From Anaerolineae bacterium (GTDB lineage Bacteria > Chloroflexota > Anaerolineae > Promineifilales > Promineifilaceae), in NCBI GenBank assembly GCA_028284105.1, contig JANQSK010001282.1, forward strand, positions 1 to 6,263: a stretch of DNA of 6,263 nt, given 5' to 3'. Positions 5,266-6,263 of this stretch are shown here, in pieces. Within the stretch, counting starts at the first letter, position 1; each line of letters starts with the position of its first letter. The notes below the pieces were generated by a model. That model did not search any database, was not told the origin of the DNA, and saw only the letters and a program-made list of their open reading frames with translations. Both the position numbers and the translations under genes were made by a program.

Positions 5266-6263
5266 TTATGCCGCTTTTCCCGTCACTTCAGCCAACGACT
5301 TCTCAAATTTGGCTAGCCCTTCTTCGATAATTTCTTGAGGTGTATTCAATGGCGGAATAAAGCGTAATGTGCTTTCACCGCAAGGCAATGTGAGCAACCC
5401 ATTTTTAAAGGCAACTTGAATTAATTCGTCTCTTAAATCATGGTCATATTCACGGGTTTGTGGATCTTTAACGACTTCGATACCAACCATTAAGCCACGA
5501 CCTCGTACATCACCCATTAGCGGATAGTTTGCTTGCATTTTTTGTAAGCGATCCACAATGAAAGAGCCCATTTTAGCTGCGTGAGGGAGTAAATTCTCTT
5601 CTTCAATCACTTCAAGGGTTGCATTTGCTGCAGCCATAGCAACTGGATTCCCACCAAAAGTAGAACCATGAGCGCCAGGTTCCCATGTCATAATCGATTC
5701 ACGAGCCATAATGCCACCTAAAGGCATCCCGCTGGCAATTCCTTTAGCGAAACAGACGATATCTGGTTCAACATTATCATGTTCAATCGCCCACCATTTA
5801 CCTGTACGACCCACACCCGATTGAACTTCATCTGCAATGAGCAAAATGCCGTATTTATCACAAAGCTGGCGAAGGGCTGGCACAAAATCTTCTGGAGGTA
5901 CGATATAGCCACCTTCACCTTGGACGGCTTCAACTAAAATGCCAGCCACATCTGATGGATCGACCTTCACACGGAACAGCTCATTCTCGATATAATCGAT
6001 GATGGCTTGCCCACCATTCCCAACCATTCTTGGACGATACGGGTTGGGATATGGTACGTGGTGAACAGTTAATGCATTGGGATAGTGCGCAGATTGTACG
6101 GATTTACTGGCTGTAAAGGAGAGGGAGCCCATAGTACGGCCGTGAAAACCACCTAGGAAGCTAATGAATTGGGTGCGGCGTGTATGGTACATTGCTAATT
6201 TTGCTGCCGCTTCCACAGCTTCTGTTCCTGAATTTCCAAAGTAGAAACGGGGTGTTCCAGACA
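5266..6263 (-). CDS. Class III PLP-dependent aminotransferase (GABA/ornithine type), partial
   Basis: The last 331 residues and the stop codon (5266-5268) of a class III aminotransferase; the start lies beyond the window. An apparent start at 6216 is only an internal GTG within FYFGNSGTEAVEAAAKLA, the family's phosphate-binding stretch, which continues to the edge. Further family marks are GGFHGRTMG, LLIADEVQSGVGRTGKWW (the Asp contacts the PLP ring nitrogen), FAKGIASGMPLGG with the Schiff-base lysine at 5743-5745, and GSTFGGNPVAMAAA. Such enzymes move the terminal amino group of 4-aminobutyrate, ornithine or acetylornithine to 2-oxoglutarate; which substrate is used cannot be told here. The segment HVPYPNPYRPR resembles the acetylornithine-aminotransferase-like group common in Chloroflexota and archaea. 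It is in the same direction as the sigma operon but 205 bp upstream of it, with the sigma promoter between, so it is probably a separate unit. 5100-5201 holds no gene. Confidence 0.93.
   Translation of the reverse strand, partial: SGTPRFYFGNSGTEAVEAAAKLAMYHTRRTQFISFLGGFHGRTMGSLSFTASKSVQSAHYPNALTVHHVPYPNPYRPRMVGNGGQAIIDYIENELFRVKVDPSDVAGILVEAVQGEGGYIVPPEDFVPALRQLCDKYGILLIADEVQSGVGRTGKWWAIEHDNVEPDIVCFAKGIASGMPLGGIMARESIMTWEPGAHGSTFGGNPVAMAAANATLEVIEEENLLPHAAKMGSFIVDRLQKMQANYPLMGDVRGRGLMVGIEVVKDPQTREYDHDLRDELIQVAFKNGLLTLPCGESTLRFIPPLNTPQEIIEEGLAKFEKSLAEVTGKAA

Larger units (their letters stand above)
1024..6143. repeat. Dispersed palindromic octamer ACGGCCGT, ten copies
   Basis: Copies start at 1024, 1141, 1737, 1923, 2403, 3198, 3711, 3939, 4762 and 6136. 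The word is its own reverse complement. All ten copies lie in coding sequence, spread over five of the six genes. In five the reading phase gives Gly-Arg (GGC CGT: 1024, 1141, 2403, 3198, 6136). In five it gives Thr-Ala-Val (ACG GCC GTN: 1737, 1923, 3711, 3939, 4762). The third phase (Arg-Pro) is never used. I found no CGGCCG outside this octamer. The span given is the range of scattered copies, not one block. Confidence 0.9.

Noticed and set aside
5718..5933. Second minus-strand open frame within the aminotransferase
   Set aside because: It overlaps the conserved PLP-binding region in another phase and has no family features.
6214..6216. GTG as the aminotransferase start
   Set aside because: Translation continues upstream through the conserved FGNSGTEA segment to the window edge, so this is an internal valine codon.

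Overview
The window reads as chromosomal DNA of a moderately AT-rich bacterium. The gene mix is an RskA-type anti-sigma factor, a secreted DUF4331 protein, a PucR/CdaR-type regulator and an ornithine/GABA-type class III aminotransferase. This would suit Chloroflexota (Anaerolineae-like), but that assignment is a guess from gene content. There are no RNA genes, insertion sequences or CRISPR arrays. Six protein genes are present, two of them cut by the window edges.

Layout. 1-644 (minus) is the N-terminal part of an M24 (creatinase / aminopeptidase P fold) protein resembling the DddP-like branch. A 111-bp divergent spacer with TGTGATT / AATCACA half-sites separates it from a PucR-type regulator (756-2063, plus). 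This pair looks like a regulator and its divergent target. 2064-2255 is a convergent spacer holding a good intrinsic terminator for the minus strand (2143-2188) and a separate 19-bp perfect hairpin (2193-2237). 2256-5060 (minus) holds, in transcription order, an ECF sigma factor, its membrane anti-sigma factor with an RskA-like outer domain, and a secreted DUF4331 protein. 5266-6263 (minus) is the C-terminal two thirds or more of a PLP-dependent class III aminotransferase.

How the genes work together. The strongest result is a promoter-like box present twice, with identical spacing: once directly upstream of the sigma gene (5064-5099) and once upstream of the DUF4331 gene (3476-3511). On the minus strand both read AATGCAAA, 10 nt, CTGCGTAATC, 3 nt, TATAG (25 of 36 positions identical without gaps). 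The simplest reading is that the ECF sigma factor drives its own operon and the secreted DUF4331 protein, with the membrane anti-sigma factor as the gate. That makes 2143-5099 a self-contained signalling cassette with its own promoters and terminator.

A second, genome-scale signal is the palindromic octamer ACGGCCGT. It occurs ten times where about 0.1 is expected by chance, always inside genes, and every CGGCCG in the window lies within it. It behaves like a highly iterated palindrome, comparable in kind to cyanobacterial HIP1.
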